Positions 8,096 to 16,747 of a DNA stretch of 64,000 nt are shown one piece after another. Position numbers and translations under genes: made by a program. The first letter of the stretch is position 1. Every line of letters begins with the position of its first letter. The notes under the pieces are model-generated. The model did no database searches. It worked only from the letters and a program-made list of their open reading frames with translations, and was not told the DNA's origin. This stretch comes from Clostridia bacterium (lineage in GTDB: Bacteria > Bacillota_A > Clostridia > Christensenellales > Aristaeellaceae): the NCBI GenBank assembly GCA_017620455.1, contig JAFZQK010000034.1:1-64000 (forward strand), given 5' to 3'.

Positions 8096-8596
8096 ATGGC
8101 CGCTTATCAGGAACTGGTGGACAGGTATGCGAAGCGCAGGAAGGAAAACCTGGTGGATACCCTCACCGCCGGGCTGAGCTACGCCGACAACGTGGCGGTG
8201 GATCTGGGGCTTATGGAGGAAAGCGGCGTGCTGGACACGCTCACCGCCGCGGCGCCCTTCGCCGTCATCGCGGTGACGGAGCAGATGCGGGTGATCCTGG
8301 GCCGGAAAACGGGCCGCGCCGGGTTCAGCGACGCGGTGCAGCGCATGCTCAAAACCGGCGCCGCCATGGGCGTGGGCGCCCTGGCCGCCGCGGCTGCGGG
8401 GCCGGTGGCCGCCGTGCCCGCCGCCATGGGCACCCGGGCGCTGCTGTCGAAATACCGCAGCAAATCCCTTTTGAAGGCCCGGGTGCAGGAGCGCACCGCC
8501 CGGCTGCAGTCCCTGCGCCGCCGCCGGGAAAGCCGCGTCCCCTTCGAAGCCGGCCGTCCCGCGCTCCCGCCGGGGGTCAGCTATCTGGAGGACTGA
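8096..8596 (+). CDS. Hypothetical protein with glycine/alanine-rich hydrophobic core
   Basis: This 166-residue protein is of no family I recognise. The ATG at 8096 has GGGGAGGTG seven bases upstream. Residues about 55-65 and 100-125 are hydrophobic, the second being a Gly/Ala-rich stretch (MGVGALAAAAAGPVAAVPAA) that could insert in or pack against a membrane. The C-terminus is very basic (LQSLRRRRESR). It is a monocistronic unit with its own promoter and terminator. It lies directly upstream of the germination operon but is separated from it by the terminator. Confidence 0.65.
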   Translation: MAAYQELVDRYAKRRKENLVDTLTAGLSYADNVAVDLGLMEESGVLDTLTAAAPFAVIAVTEQMRVILGRKTGRAGFSDAVQRMLKTGAAMGVGALAAAAAGPVAAVPAAMGTRALLSKYRSKSLLKARVQERTARLQSLRRRRESRVPFEAGRPALPPGVSYLED

Positions 8597-8609
8597 TCGC
8601 AGAACCAAA

Positions 8610-8648
8610 AACGCCCAGGAGCTTCAGCGGCTCCTGGGCGTTGTATAT
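8610..8648 (+). terminator. Intrinsic terminator
   Basis: AACGCCCAGGAGC pairs with its complement across the loop TTCAGC, ending at 8642, followed by a T-rich tract. It ends the unit at 8096-8596. Its tail overlaps the putative SigG -35 of the gerA-type operon. Confidence 0.8.
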
Positions 8649-8672
8649 TTTTGGGCGATTTTCGGGATACTA
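8643..8672 (+). promoter_or_regulatory. SigG-like promoter of the gerA-type operon
   Basis: GTATA at 8643-8647, an 18-base spacer and GATACTA at 8666-8672. This is close to the Bacillus forespore sigma-G consensus (GHATR and CATNHTA). gerA operons are SigG-dependent in B. subtilis. Inferred by match, with no experimental support here. Confidence 0.5.
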
Positions 8673-8695
8673 CGCCCGGAAAGGACGGTGCGGAC

Positions 8696-10174
8696 ATGAC
8701 GGAAGCGATGGCCGGGGATTACTCCAAAAAGCTGCGGGCTCTCCGCGCGCTGTGCCGGGCGGGAGAAAGCGAGGACGTGACCGTCCGGGAGTTCCTGTCC
8801 ATGGGCCGGCGGGCCGCGCTTTTTTATGTGGACGGCATCGCCTCCTCCGCGGACATGGACCGCTTCCTCCTGCGCCCGTTGCTGGACGCCGCGGCGCCGG
8901 AAGCCGGGGCGGATCTTTCGTCCCATCTGCTTTCCCGCGTGCTGCCCGTGGCCGCCGTCAAACGGACGGACCGGTACGGGGACGCCGTCGCCCGCATCTT
9001 TTCCGGCGACGCGGCGCTGATCCTGGAGGGCATGGACGGGGCGCTGACGGCGGATGTGAAGGGCTTCGTCAAGCGCGCGGTGAGCCAGCCGGTGAACGAA
9101 ACCGTGGTGGCCGGTCCTCACGCGGCCTTCACCGAGTCCCTGCGGGACAATCTGGTGCTGCTGCGGCGGATGTACCCCTCCCCGGACCTGGTGAGCGAGG
9201 AAATGACCGTAGGCACGCGGGTGCCCACCCGGCTGTGCCTGCTCTACGTTCCCGGGATCGCCCGGGAGGAGGTGGTCCGGGAAGTGCGCCGCCGGCTCCT
9301 TGCCTGCCGGGCGGATTACGTATCCAGTCTGGGGATGCTGGAGCAATTGATCGAGGACGATCCCTTCGCGCTGATGCCCCAGGCGGTGTCCACCGAGCGG
9401 CCGGACCGGGCGGTGAGCTTCCTGTGCGAGGGCCAGGCGGTGATCGTGATGGAAAACGCGCCCATGGTGCTGGCCCTGCCCGCGGGCTTCCTGCATCTGT
9501 TCCACGCCCCGGACGATACCTCCCTGCGCTGGCAGTACGGCTCCTTCCTTCGGCTGCTGCGGCTGGGGGGCATGGCGCTGGCGCTGCTGCTGCCCGGCGC
9601 GTTCCTGGCGCTGACGGTGTTCCACCCAGAGGGCATGAGCCTGTCGCTGCTCACCTCGGTGGTGGAAAGCCAGGCCCGGGTGCCCATGACGCTGTTTGCA
9701 TCGGTGCTGCTGATGCTGCTGGTGTTCGCGCTGATCAACGAGGCCGCCTCCCGCATCCCGGGGGCCATGGGGGCCAGCCTGTCCATCGTCAGCGGGCTGA
9801 TCCTGGGCCAGGCGGCGGTGGAAGCGGATCTGATCAGCCCCCTGGTGCTGATCGTGGTGGCGCTCAGCGGGCTGGGCAGCTATACCGCCCCCGCCCACGC
9901 CCTGACGCTGGCGCTGCGCATCGCCCAGCTCCTTTTGGCCGTGGCGGCGGGGATCGGCGGATATCCGGGAATGATGCCGGTGCTGTTCTTCCTTTTGCTC
10001 CGCGCCGCGGCCCTCAAAAGCGTGGGCTTCCCCTGCTTTTTCCCCGCGTACCGGGGGGACGGGCTGCTGCGCCTGCCCTTTTCCCATCAGCGCGGCCGCG
10101 GGCCTTACGCTTCTCCCGCCGCGCCGCCCCGGGCTGCGGGCCCTCTGCGCGCCTGGCGCAGGGAGGGGCCATGA
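8696..10174 (+). CDS. gerAA: GerA-type spore germinant receptor subunit A
   Basis: A 492-residue protein of the GerA family, the A subunit of nutrient germinant receptors in the spore inner membrane. The N-terminal soluble half includes the family-typical segment FYVDGIASSADMDRFLLRPL (residues about 42-61). Residues about 285-460 contain four to five hydrophobic helices, including the conserved NEAASRIPGAMG-like region. I use the ATG at 8696, which has AAAGGACGG ahead of it, not the upstream ATG at 8651. The next gene starts with an ATGA overlap, so the three germination genes are translationally coupled. The germinant ligand cannot be predicted. Confidence 0.9.
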   Translation: MTEAMAGDYSKKLRALRALCRAGESEDVTVREFLSMGRRAALFYVDGIASSADMDRFLLRPLLDAAAPEAGADLSSHLLSRVLPVAAVKRTDRYGDAVARIFSGDAALILEGMDGALTADVKGFVKRAVSQPVNETVVAGPHAAFTESLRDNLVLLRRMYPSPDLVSEEMTVGTRVPTRLCLLYVPGIAREEVVREVRRRLLACRADYVSSLGMLEQLIEDDPFALMPQAVSTERPDRAVSFLCEGQAVIVMENAPMVLALPAGFLHLFHAPDDTSLRWQYGSFLRLLRLGGMALALLLPGAFLALTVFHPEGMSLSLLTSVVESQARVPMTLFASVLLMLLVFALINEAASRIPGAMGASLSIVSGLILGQAAVEADLISPLVLIVVALSGLGSYTAPAHALTLALRIAQLLLAVAAGIGGYPGMMPVLFFLLLRAAALKSVGFPCFFPAYRGDGLLRLPFSHQRGRGPYASPAAPPRAAGPLRAWRREGP

Positions 10175-11166
10175 CCGGGCCGGCCGCCGATCCCTGGGCG
10201 CTTTCCGCCCTGCATCTGTACGCCCAGGCGTCCGTGGGCCTGGCGCTGTACCTGTACGGCGCGGTGAGCACCCCCGCCTGGCTGTCCGCGCTGATCGCCG
10301 CCGGGCCGCTGACGCTGCTGGCGCTGCTCCTGCACCGGGGCGCCGCCCGGGGACCTGCGCCCCGCCGTCTTACCTGGCTGCCGGGGATCGCGTATCTGCT
10401 GGACGGGCTTTACGCCTTCTACGCGCTGTGTTCCCTGCTCCGGGACCTGGCGCCGGACTTGGACGTGCGCATCGCCGCCCCGGCCTATGGGCTGATCCTG
10501 GGGGCGGCCCTTCTTTCCGCGCCAGACCGGGACGCGCTGCCCCGGCTGGGCCGCCTGGCGCTGCCGGCGCTGGGAGGGCTTCTGCTGTTCTGCCTCCTGT
10601 GCGTCCCCGGCCGTGGACGATTCGAGCGCTTCTTTCCCCTGCTGGGCTTCGGCCCGCTGTCGGTGCTGCGGGGCGCCGTGTGGATCTTCGGCGCGTCGGC
10701 CACGGCCCTGACGCCGCTTCTCTCCCCCGACGAAACGCCGGAAAGAGCCCTTTCCCGGCTGCTCCCGGCGCTTCTTTTCGCTTCCGTCACAGCGGCCGCC
10801 GCCGCATGGCTGCTTCCCGCCCGGGCCCTCTGCGCGCCCCGGACGGCGGGCTGGCATCTGATGCTGATTTCCCACACGACCCCCTCCGTGCCCTGCTGGT
10901 CCGCCCAGGCAGCGGCGCTGCTCCTGCTGCTGATGCTCTCCCTGTGCACGGGCGTGAGGCGGGGCGTCGCCCTGCTGGCGGGAAACGCGGGAAAAACGGG
11001 AAAAGAAAACGCCGCGGCGGCGGTGCTGCTGCTGCTCGCGGCCCTTGCCGTGGCCTTCCGGGAAGAAGAAACCAAAGCCCTGCTCCTTTGCGCCGGGCCC
11101 TGGCGGGCCGCGCCGGTGACGGCGGCGGCAGTGTGCCTGTGCCTGCGCAGAAAGGAGAAGGAATGA
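10171..11166 (+). CDS. gerAB: GerAB-position membrane protein of the germinant receptor
   Basis: A 331-residue, almost entirely hydrophobic protein with about nine to ten transmembrane helices. It sits between the GerAA and GerAC genes and overlaps both by four bases (ATGA at each junction). GerAB subunits are APC-superfamily transporter-like proteins that bind the germinant. This sequence is strongly diverged and very Ala/Leu rich, so the call rests on size, topology and position, not on a clear motif. The alternative is an unrelated membrane protein, but the operon order A-B-C argues against it. Confidence 0.75.
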   Translation: MTGPAADPWALSALHLYAQASVGLALYLYGAVSTPAWLSALIAAGPLTLLALLLHRGAARGPAPRRLTWLPGIAYLLDGLYAFYALCSLLRDLAPDLDVRIAAPAYGLILGAALLSAPDRDALPRLGRLALPALGGLLLFCLLCVPGRGRFERFFPLLGFGPLSVLRGAVWIFGASATALTPLLSPDETPERALSRLLPALLFASVTAAAAAWLLPARALCAPRTAGWHLMLISHTTPSVPCWSAQAAALLLLLMLSLCTGVRRGVALLAGNAGKTGKENAAAAVLLLLAALAVAFREEETKALLLCAGPWRAAPVTAAAVCLCLRRKEKE

Positions 11167-12278
11167 AACGCCTGCTCATCCTTTTCGCCGCCTGCGCCGC
11201 GCTGCTGTGCGGCTGCGTCAGCCGCCAATTGGAGGACGAGCTGCTGGTGATCGTCCTGGGGGTGGACGCGGAGGGCGAAGAAACCGTCCTCACGGTGAAG
11301 GTGCCCTCCGCGGCCTCGGCGTCCCAAAAGGACGAAAGCGGCGGATACCTGCTGTATTCCGCCCGGGGCCGGGGCTTTGCCGGGGCGCTGTCCATGCTGC
11401 GGGCGGCCGCCCCCCGGAAGCTGAATTTCACCCAGGTGCGGGAAATCGTGCTGGGAAAGGAGGCGGCGTCCGGCCCGCTGCTGCCGCTGCTGGAGCAGAT
11501 CGACGCCGTGCCCAGGCTGCGCTGCTCAGCGGCGCTCATCGTGTGCACCGAAAGCGCAAAGGCCATGATCGACGCCCAGAAGCCGGATCTGGGGGTGCGG
11601 CTGAGCCGCTATACGGACAGCACCCTGGCCGATTCCGCCGGCAAGGGCTTCACCCCCGACGCCGACCTGTGCGGCGTGCTGCGGGATCTGCGGGGCGGCC
11701 AGACGGACCCGCTGCTGATCCTGGGCGCGGTGAGCGCGGAAAAGGCCCCGGACGCCCCGGAGGGGCCCAGCGCCCTGGACGCCCTGCCCGGCGATCTGCC
11801 CCGGCAGGGGGCCGGAAATATCGAGCTTTTCGGCGCCGTCGCCACCGACGGGGAGCGCGTCGCCGGGTATCTGACGGGGTACGATATGGCCCTGATCCAT
11901 CTGATCCAGGGCAACATCCGCTTTTTCCCCTTCACCGCCGCGTCCGGCGCGCTGCTGCGCATCACCGCCCGGGCCCCCGCCCGTCTCACGGCGGACCTGA
12001 CGCGCACGCCGGCCCGCTTCACCGTGGCCCTGGCCTGCGACGCCCACTGCCCGCCGGGCGCGCTTGAGGACCCGGACGCCCTGGCGGGCGCGCTGCAAGG
12101 GGAGATCCGGGACGTGCTTGTCCGTCTCCAGTCCCTGGGCTGCGACGCCCTGGGCTTCAGCGCCGCCGCCGCGGGGCAGTTCCTCACCCTGGAGGCGTGG
12201 GAAGGCCGCGGCCTTTCCTCCGCGTACGCCGACGCCGAGATCGAGGTGCGCCTCTCCGTCCGCTGTCTGGAGCAATGA
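11163..12278 (+). CDS. gerAC: GerAC-type germination lipoprotein
   Basis: A 371-residue lipoprotein, the C subunit of GerA-type receptors. The signal peptide ends in a lipobox (LLCGC, Cys at residue 18). The first mature segment, EDELLVIVLGVD, matches the GerAC beginning, in which domain 1 starts with a strand around LGVD. Length fits the family (360-410). The start overlaps the gerAB stop by four bases. Its stop is directly adjacent (no gap) to the stop of the convergent bofA-like gene. Confidence 0.88.
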   Translation: MKRLLILFAACAALLCGCVSRQLEDELLVIVLGVDAEGEETVLTVKVPSAASASQKDESGGYLLYSARGRGFAGALSMLRAAAPRKLNFTQVREIVLGKEAASGPLLPLLEQIDAVPRLRCSAALIVCTESAKAMIDAQKPDLGVRLSRYTDSTLADSAGKGFTPDADLCGVLRDLRGGQTDPLLILGAVSAEKAPDAPEGPSALDALPGDLPRQGAGNIELFGAVATDGERVAGYLTGYDMALIHLIQGNIRFFPFTAASGALLRITARAPARLTADLTRTPARFTVALACDAHCPPGALEDPDALAGALQGEIRDVLVRLQSLGCDALGFSAAAAGQFLTLEAWEGRGLSSAYADAEIEVRLSVRCLEQ

Positions 12279-12527
12279 TCAGGGCAGGGCCAGCGCCGCC
12301 GCCGCGGCGTATCCCGGCAGGCCCAGGCATGCGGTGAGCGCCCAGGAAAGCGCCGAGAGCGGAACGCCCCCCAGCATGCCGCCGCCCCACAGCAGCATCA
12401 GGCTCCAGAACGCCCGCCGCAGCGCCCGGCTGCCCCGGGAGGCGGGCCTTCCCCGCAGCGAAAAAGCCAGCATCGCAGTCAGCAGGATCCCCGTCCAGGC
12501 CAGCGCCGTCAGCTGCTCCCGTCCCAT
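12279..12527 (-). CDS. bofA: BofA-like pro-sigma-K processing inhibitor
   Basis: An 82-residue membrane protein with two hydrophobic segments and a C-terminal pattern typical of BofA (LSWALTACLGLPGYAAAAAL, compare the LG-PG ending of the family). BofA holds the SpoIVFB protease inactive in the mother-cell-derived forespore membrane. The start at 12527 has GGAGGGATG upstream; an earlier ATG at 12569 has no site. Upstream on the minus strand, GCATG and CATAGACT lie 16 bases apart, a weak SigE-like match. BofA is a SigE gene in B. subtilis. The family assignment is by pattern only. Confidence 0.65.
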   Translation of the reverse strand: MGREQLTALAWTGILLTAMLAFSLRGRPASRGSRALRRAFWSLMLLWGGGMLGGVPLSALSWALTACLGLPGYAAAAALALP

Positions 12528-12562
12528 CGCGCATCCCTCCCTGCCCAGTCTATGCCTTTGCG

Positions 12563-12591
12563 TTGACAAGCATGCCGCGCAGGTGTAAAAT
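12563..12591 (+). promoter_or_regulatory. Strong sigma-A promoter
   Basis: Consensus TTGACA at 12563-12568, a 17-base spacer and TAAAAT at 12586-12591. It is 36 bases upstream of the F420-ligase-like gene. Confidence 0.75.
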
Positions 12592-12626
12592 AGAGTGAAT
12601 TTTTACCACGGTTGGAGGTCATGATT

Positions 12627-13373
12627 ATGGGCATCATCCCGTCCCGGAACCTGGAGGCGCAGCGCCGCGAGGAAAACGGCGTCGTTTATTTCGACCGCGG
12701 CACGGTGGAGGGCAAAAACGGCAGGAAGTACGACCGCTTCGCCATCCAGACCCATTTCGTCCAGCGGGGCGAAAGCCAGAAGGAGCTGGTGGAAAAGTAC
12801 GTGCGGCCCCTGTACCGGGAGGGCGACGTGCTGTCCTTCGGCGCCAAGGTCATGTGCATGTGCGTGGAATCGGTCAAGACCCGGGACGAAGTGCATCCCG
12901 GCTTCTGGGCCAATTTCCTGTGGCGCTTCGCGGGGATCAACCATACGGGCGTAGGCATGCACGAGCCCTATAAGCTGCAGCTGGTCATCGACATCTGCGG
13001 TCTTCCCCGGGTGCTGTGGGCGGCGTTCCTGTCCGCCGTGACGAAGCCCTTCGGCAAGCACGGCGTGTTCTACAAGGTCTGCGGCAAGGGCGTGGGCGGC
13101 ATCGACGGATTCTATTTCCGCTCCAGCTTCGACGTATACAAGGAAATGGCCCTCATCAACCCGGACAATCCCGTGGAGCTGTGCAATGCGCTGTACAAGG
13201 AAACGGGCATCCCCGTGGTGCTCATGGACGCCAACGACCTGCAGCGGGATCAGCTGGGCAAATCCGACGGCTTCCCGCTGACGGACGAGGAGATCCAGGA
13301 CGCCATGCAGGACAACCCCTCCGGCCAGGGGGACGAACTGACCCCGCTGATCCTGATCCGTCCGCTGAAATGA
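12627..13373 (+). CDS. Coenzyme F420:L-glutamate ligase-like protein
   Basis: This 248-residue protein resembles the CofE/F420-0 gamma-glutamyl ligase fold found widely in Firmicutes that lack F420. Seen here are the N-terminal KTH-like motif (IQTHFV), VSFG-type strand DVLSFGAKV, the conserved SAVTKPFG..GVFYKV segment, VLMDANDL, and a KSDG...DNPSGQ ending. These companions are usually annotated as F420-0--gamma-glutamyl ligase. No other F420 gene is in the window, so an amide-bond ligase acting on another substrate is more likely. TTGGAGGT at 12612-12619 fits the ATG at 12627 (seven-base spacing) better than the ATG at 12621. Confidence 0.8.
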   Translation: MGIIPSRNLEAQRREENGVVYFDRGTVEGKNGRKYDRFAIQTHFVQRGESQKELVEKYVRPLYREGDVLSFGAKVMCMCVESVKTRDEVHPGFWANFLWRFAGINHTGVGMHEPYKLQLVIDICGLPRVLWAAFLSAVTKPFGKHGVFYKVCGKGVGGIDGFYFRSSFDVYKEMALINPDNPVELCNALYKETGIPVVLMDANDLQRDQLGKSDGFPLTDEEIQDAMQDNPSGQGDELTPLILIRPLK

Positions 13374-13384
13374 GGAGCCGCGCC

Positions 13385-14155
13385 GTGAAACGCGTTATCT
13401 GCCTGGCGCTGTGCCTGCTCCTTGCGCTGCCCGCCGCCCTGGCGGAAAAGGCGCCGGAAAGCAACGGCATGGACTGGCAGGAAAACGATCCCTGGCCCTT
13501 CGTCGTCCACCACGGCGACCGGTCCGTCCCCAAAGTGGCGGTCACCATGGACGACTGCTACGAATTCCAGTGGGTGGAGGCGGCGTGGAAGCTGATCGGC
13601 CGGTACGGCGGGGCCATGACGTTCTATCCCGTGGGCGATCTGCTCAAGGAAGAAAAGCTGCAGCCCGGGGACAGGGAATTATGGCAGGCCATCGCCGATT
13701 CCTCCAGCGAGATCGGCACCCACACCCACCATCACCTGAAAATGACAAAGCTGTCCGATTTCAATATGGCGCTTTACAGCAAATACCCCCAGCAGGTGAC
13801 GGATCAGCTGCTGGGGCGGCATTACCCGCTGCGCACCCTCCGCCCGCCGTTTGGCAGCAACAACGAGGCCCTGCGCCGGGTGCTGAAAATCGTGGGCTAC
13901 AGCCATGTGATCCACTGGGAGATCGCTTCCACCGATCCGGAGGAGGTGCTTTCCCAGGTGCAGAACGGCAGCATCCTGCTCTTTCACGCCCGGAAAAAGG
14001 ATTACGTGTGCCTGGAAACGGTGATCCCCGTCCTGGTGCAGCGGGGGTATGTGCTGGTCACCGTCAGTGACCTGCTGCATCTTCCGCCCCTGGAGGAAGA
14101 GGAAACCCTCTTCCTGTGGAACGAGCGCAAAGCCGAATACCTGAAAGATCTATAA
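13385..14155 (+). CDS. Secreted polysaccharide deacetylase (NodB homology)
   Basis: A 256-residue CE4-type deacetylase exported by an N-terminal signal peptide (cleavage likely after LPAALA). NodB motifs are visible: the metal and catalytic aspartates in TMDDCY, the metal-binding histidines in GTHTHHH, and RPPFG. CE4 enzymes remove N-acetyl groups from peptidoglycan or other amino-sugar polymers. Two starts are possible: GTG at 13385 with GAGGAG eight bases upstream, which I prefer, or ATG at 13370 overlapping the previous stop. Either way it is coupled to the F420-ligase-like gene. Substrate unknown. Confidence 0.85.
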   Translation: MKRVICLALCLLLALPAALAEKAPESNGMDWQENDPWPFVVHHGDRSVPKVAVTMDDCYEFQWVEAAWKLIGRYGGAMTFYPVGDLLKEEKLQPGDRELWQAIADSSSEIGTHTHHHLKMTKLSDFNMALYSKYPQQVTDQLLGRHYPLRTLRPPFGSNNEALRRVLKIVGYSHVIHWEIASTDPEEVLSQVQNGSILLFHARKKDYVCLETVIPVLVQRGYVLVTVSDLLHLPPLEEEETLFLWNERKAEYLKDL

Positions 14156-14180
14156 TCGTTCCCTGAAAGGAGCGTTCTTC

Positions 14181-15173
14181 ATGAAACGGGCTTTCGCTTT
14201 GATCCTGGCTGCCGCCGTCCTGTGCGGCTTCGCAAGCTTCCGCCCCGCGCTGTCGGAAGAGACTGGAAAACGCCTGGAAATGGCCTTCGGGCTTTTCTCC
14301 GTGGAGATCCCCGCCGATGCGGAGGCGGGGCCCAACACGGGCAACGCGCTTTCCGATCTGCGGTACGAGGTGAGCGGTTTTCCCCATCTGGTGTATGCCA
14401 ACTTCGCGCCCATCGGCGAATACGATCAGGGCGCGGCCCGAAAGCTGAACAGCTATATTTCCCTCATGTATGCGCTGTGCGGCGGCGACTACACTGAAAC
14501 CGAAGTCGCGGAAGAAACCCTGCCGGGCGGCGTTTCCCTGCGCTGGCAGCTGATGCGCGGCAGCGTACAGCATGCCCTGTGGTTTGAGGCGTTCACCGAT
14601 GATTTCGGCTATAATCTGTGCCTGTACGGCGCCCCGACAGAAGAGCAGGACCAGGCCATGCTTTCGCTGATGCGCTCCTTCCGGGCAGACGCCCAGCGGG
14701 AAAAGGACCTCATGGAGATCCGTCAGACCAGGGAAGCGGACGGCAGCTTCGTCAGCGCCGAGCACGGCCTGAAAATCAAGCTGGACGACGCCTGGAACCC
14801 CGTCATGCTCTCCGACATGCTGCTGCCGCAAACCGCCTTTGCCTTGGAGAAGGGCGGCGGCCGGTGGCTGATCCAGCTGATGTACACCATGCCCGTGTCG
14901 CCGGAAAACACAAAAGACCTGCTGACCTGGTTCCTTCAGTCCTATCGGGGCAATTCGGGGGAACCGTATCCCGTGACGCTGGAAGGCCTGGGCGGCGTGG
15001 AAGCCTGGGTGTCCGATCAGGAGGCGGATGTTTTCATCAGGAACGTGGCTTTTGTGTACCAGGGGTACGGCTATTACGGTTCCTTCATGTGGATTAAGCC
15101 CGACGACGAAACCGCCCGGCCCTATATGGATGCGGCCTTGAAGTCCCTCTCCGCCGGTAATGAAACCGAATGA
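14181..15173 (+). CDS. Secreted protein of unknown function
   Basis: A 330-residue protein with a signal peptide (hydrophobic residues 4-20, cleavage near RPALS). No recognised domain. The mature part may be two similar halves, each starting with a strand of the type LEMAFGLFSVEIP or EHGLKIKLDDAW followed by mixed alpha/beta sequence with a Trp-rich centre. The repeat is suggestive, not proven. It follows the deacetylase gene by 25 bases with GAAAGGAG before the ATG, so it is likely in the same operon and acts at the cell surface. It is closed by a terminator. Confidence 0.65.
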   Translation: MKRAFALILAAAVLCGFASFRPALSEETGKRLEMAFGLFSVEIPADAEAGPNTGNALSDLRYEVSGFPHLVYANFAPIGEYDQGAARKLNSYISLMYALCGGDYTETEVAEETLPGGVSLRWQLMRGSVQHALWFEAFTDDFGYNLCLYGAPTEEQDQAMLSLMRSFRADAQREKDLMEIRQTREADGSFVSAEHGLKIKLDDAWNPVMLSDMLLPQTAFALEKGGGRWLIQLMYTMPVSPENTKDLLTWFLQSYRGNSGEPYPVTLEGLGGVEAWVSDQEADVFIRNVAFVYQGYGYYGSFMWIKPDDETARPYMDAALKSLSAGNETE

Positions 15174-15191
15174 AAACCGGCTGTGTTTTCT

Positions 15192-15224
15192 CCCTCCCCG
15201 CATCTTGCGCCGGGGAGGGTTTTC
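15192..15224 (+). terminator. Terminator overlapping the purB promoter
   Basis: CCCTCCCCG (15192-15200) pairs with CGGGGAGGG (15211-15219), followed by TTTT. The loop and descending arm contain the -35 and spacer of the purB promoter. Confidence 0.7.
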
Positions 15225-15233
15225 CTGTATAAT
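15205..15233 (+). promoter_or_regulatory. purB promoter
   Basis: TTGCGC at 15205-15210, a 17-base spacer and TATAAT at 15228-15233. The whole element is nearly identical to the surE promoter at 46614-46642. Confidence 0.65.
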
Positions 15234-15270
15234 ACACAGATGTGATTTCAACGCAACGGAGGTCGTTTCC

Positions 15271-16710
15271 ATGGGCCAGGACAACGCCGGCTATCTCTCC
15301 CCCTTCTCCACCCGGTATGCCAGCAAAGAAATGCAGTACCTGTTTTCCGCGCAGAACAAGTTCTCCCTGTGGCGGAAGCTGTGGATCATCCTGGCGGAAG
15401 CGGAAAAGGAGCTGGGGCTTCCCATCACGGACGGGCAGATCGCCGAAATGCGTGCCCACGTGGACGATATCGACTTCGACCGGGCCGCGGAATACGAAAA
15501 AAAGCTGCGCCACGACGTCATGGCCCACATTCACGCCTGGGGCGAACAGTGCCCCACGGCCCGGCCCATCATCCATCTGGGGGCCACCAGCTGCTACGTG
15601 GGCGACAACGCGGACGTAATGATCCTGCGCGACGCGCTGACGCTGATCCGCGGGCGGATCCTGCAGGTGATCCGGGCGCTGGCGGATTTTTCCGACGCTC
15701 ACGCCGCTCAGCCCTGTCTGGCCTTCACCCATTTCCAGTCCGCCCAGCCCACCACCGTGGGCAAGCGCGCTACGCTGTGGCTCAACGACCTTGCCCTGGA
15801 CCTGGAGGAGATCGACTTTTGCCTGAACACCCTCAAGCCCCTGGGCTGCAAGGGCACCACGGGCACCCAGGCCAGCTTCCTGGAACTGTTCGGGGGGGAT
15901 TATGAAAAGGTGAAGCGCCTGGATGGGCTGATTTCCGAAAAAATGGGCTTTGCCCAGGCCGTGCCCGTTTCGGGCCAGACCTATTCCCGCAAAACCGACA
16001 GCCGCATCCTCGGCGCCCTGTCCCAGATCGGCCAGAGCGCCCACAAATTCGCCAACGACATCCGCCTGCTGGCCCATAAAAAGGAGATCGAGGAGCCCTT
16101 TGAAAAGAACCAGATCGGCTCCTCCGCCATGGCCTACAAGCGCAATCCCATGCGGTCCGAGCGCATGACCGCCCTGAGCCGCTTTCTCATCGCCAACGCC
16201 CAGAACGGGGCCATGACCGCCGCGGAGCAGTGGTTCGAGCGCACGCTGGACGACAGCGCCAACCGCCGGCTGTCCCTGGCGGAGGGCTTCCTGTGCGCCG
16301 ACGCGGTGCTGTCCCTGTATCTGAACATCGCCTCCGGCCTGGTGGTGTACGACAAGGTGATCGAAAAGCACCTGCGGGAGGAGCTGCCCTTCATGGCCAC
16401 GGAAAACATCCTCATGGACGCGGTGCAGCGGGGCGGCGACCGGCAGGAATTGCACGAGCATATCCGCGTGCATTCCATGGCCGCGGCCAATGCGGTGAAG
16501 ATGGAAGGCAGGGAATGCGATCTGATCTCCCGCATCGCCGCCGACCCGGCCTTCCAGGCGGACGAAGCCGCCCTGGAAGCGGCGCTGCAGCCCGAAAACT
16601 ATATCGGCTGCGCCGAAAAGCAGACCCGGGAATACCTGGAGGCCGTGATCCGGCCCCTGCTGGACGCCAATCCGGACGGCGGCGTAAAGCCCGGGGAAAT
16701 CAACGTGTAA
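15271..16710 (+). CDS. purB: Adenylosuccinate lyase
   Basis: A 479-residue fumarase/aspartase-superfamily enzyme that catalyses two steps of purine synthesis: SAICAR to AICAR, and adenylosuccinate to AMP. The signature loop SSAMAYKRNPMRSE (near residues 288-301) is intact. The second active-site region GATSCYVGDNAD and the HIHAWGEQCPTARP segment are seen. Length is that of the longer, eukaryote-like PurB group rather than the 430-residue B. subtilis form. ACGGAGG precedes the ATG. It has its own promoter and no other pur gene beside it. Confidence 0.95.
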   Translation: MGQDNAGYLSPFSTRYASKEMQYLFSAQNKFSLWRKLWIILAEAEKELGLPITDGQIAEMRAHVDDIDFDRAAEYEKKLRHDVMAHIHAWGEQCPTARPIIHLGATSCYVGDNADVMILRDALTLIRGRILQVIRALADFSDAHAAQPCLAFTHFQSAQPTTVGKRATLWLNDLALDLEEIDFCLNTLKPLGCKGTTGTQASFLELFGGDYEKVKRLDGLISEKMGFAQAVPVSGQTYSRKTDSRILGALSQIGQSAHKFANDIRLLAHKKEIEEPFEKNQIGSSAMAYKRNPMRSERMTALSRFLIANAQNGAMTAAEQWFERTLDDSANRRLSLAEGFLCADAVLSLYLNIASGLVVYDKVIEKHLREELPFMATENILMDAVQRGGDRQELHEHIRVHSMAAANAVKMEGRECDLISRIAADPAFQADEAALEAALQPENYIGCAEKQTREYLEAVIRPLLDANPDGGVKPGEINV

Positions 16711-16747
16711 GCCCTTCTGCGCCGGCGCCGGCGCGCTTTCCGAAAGG

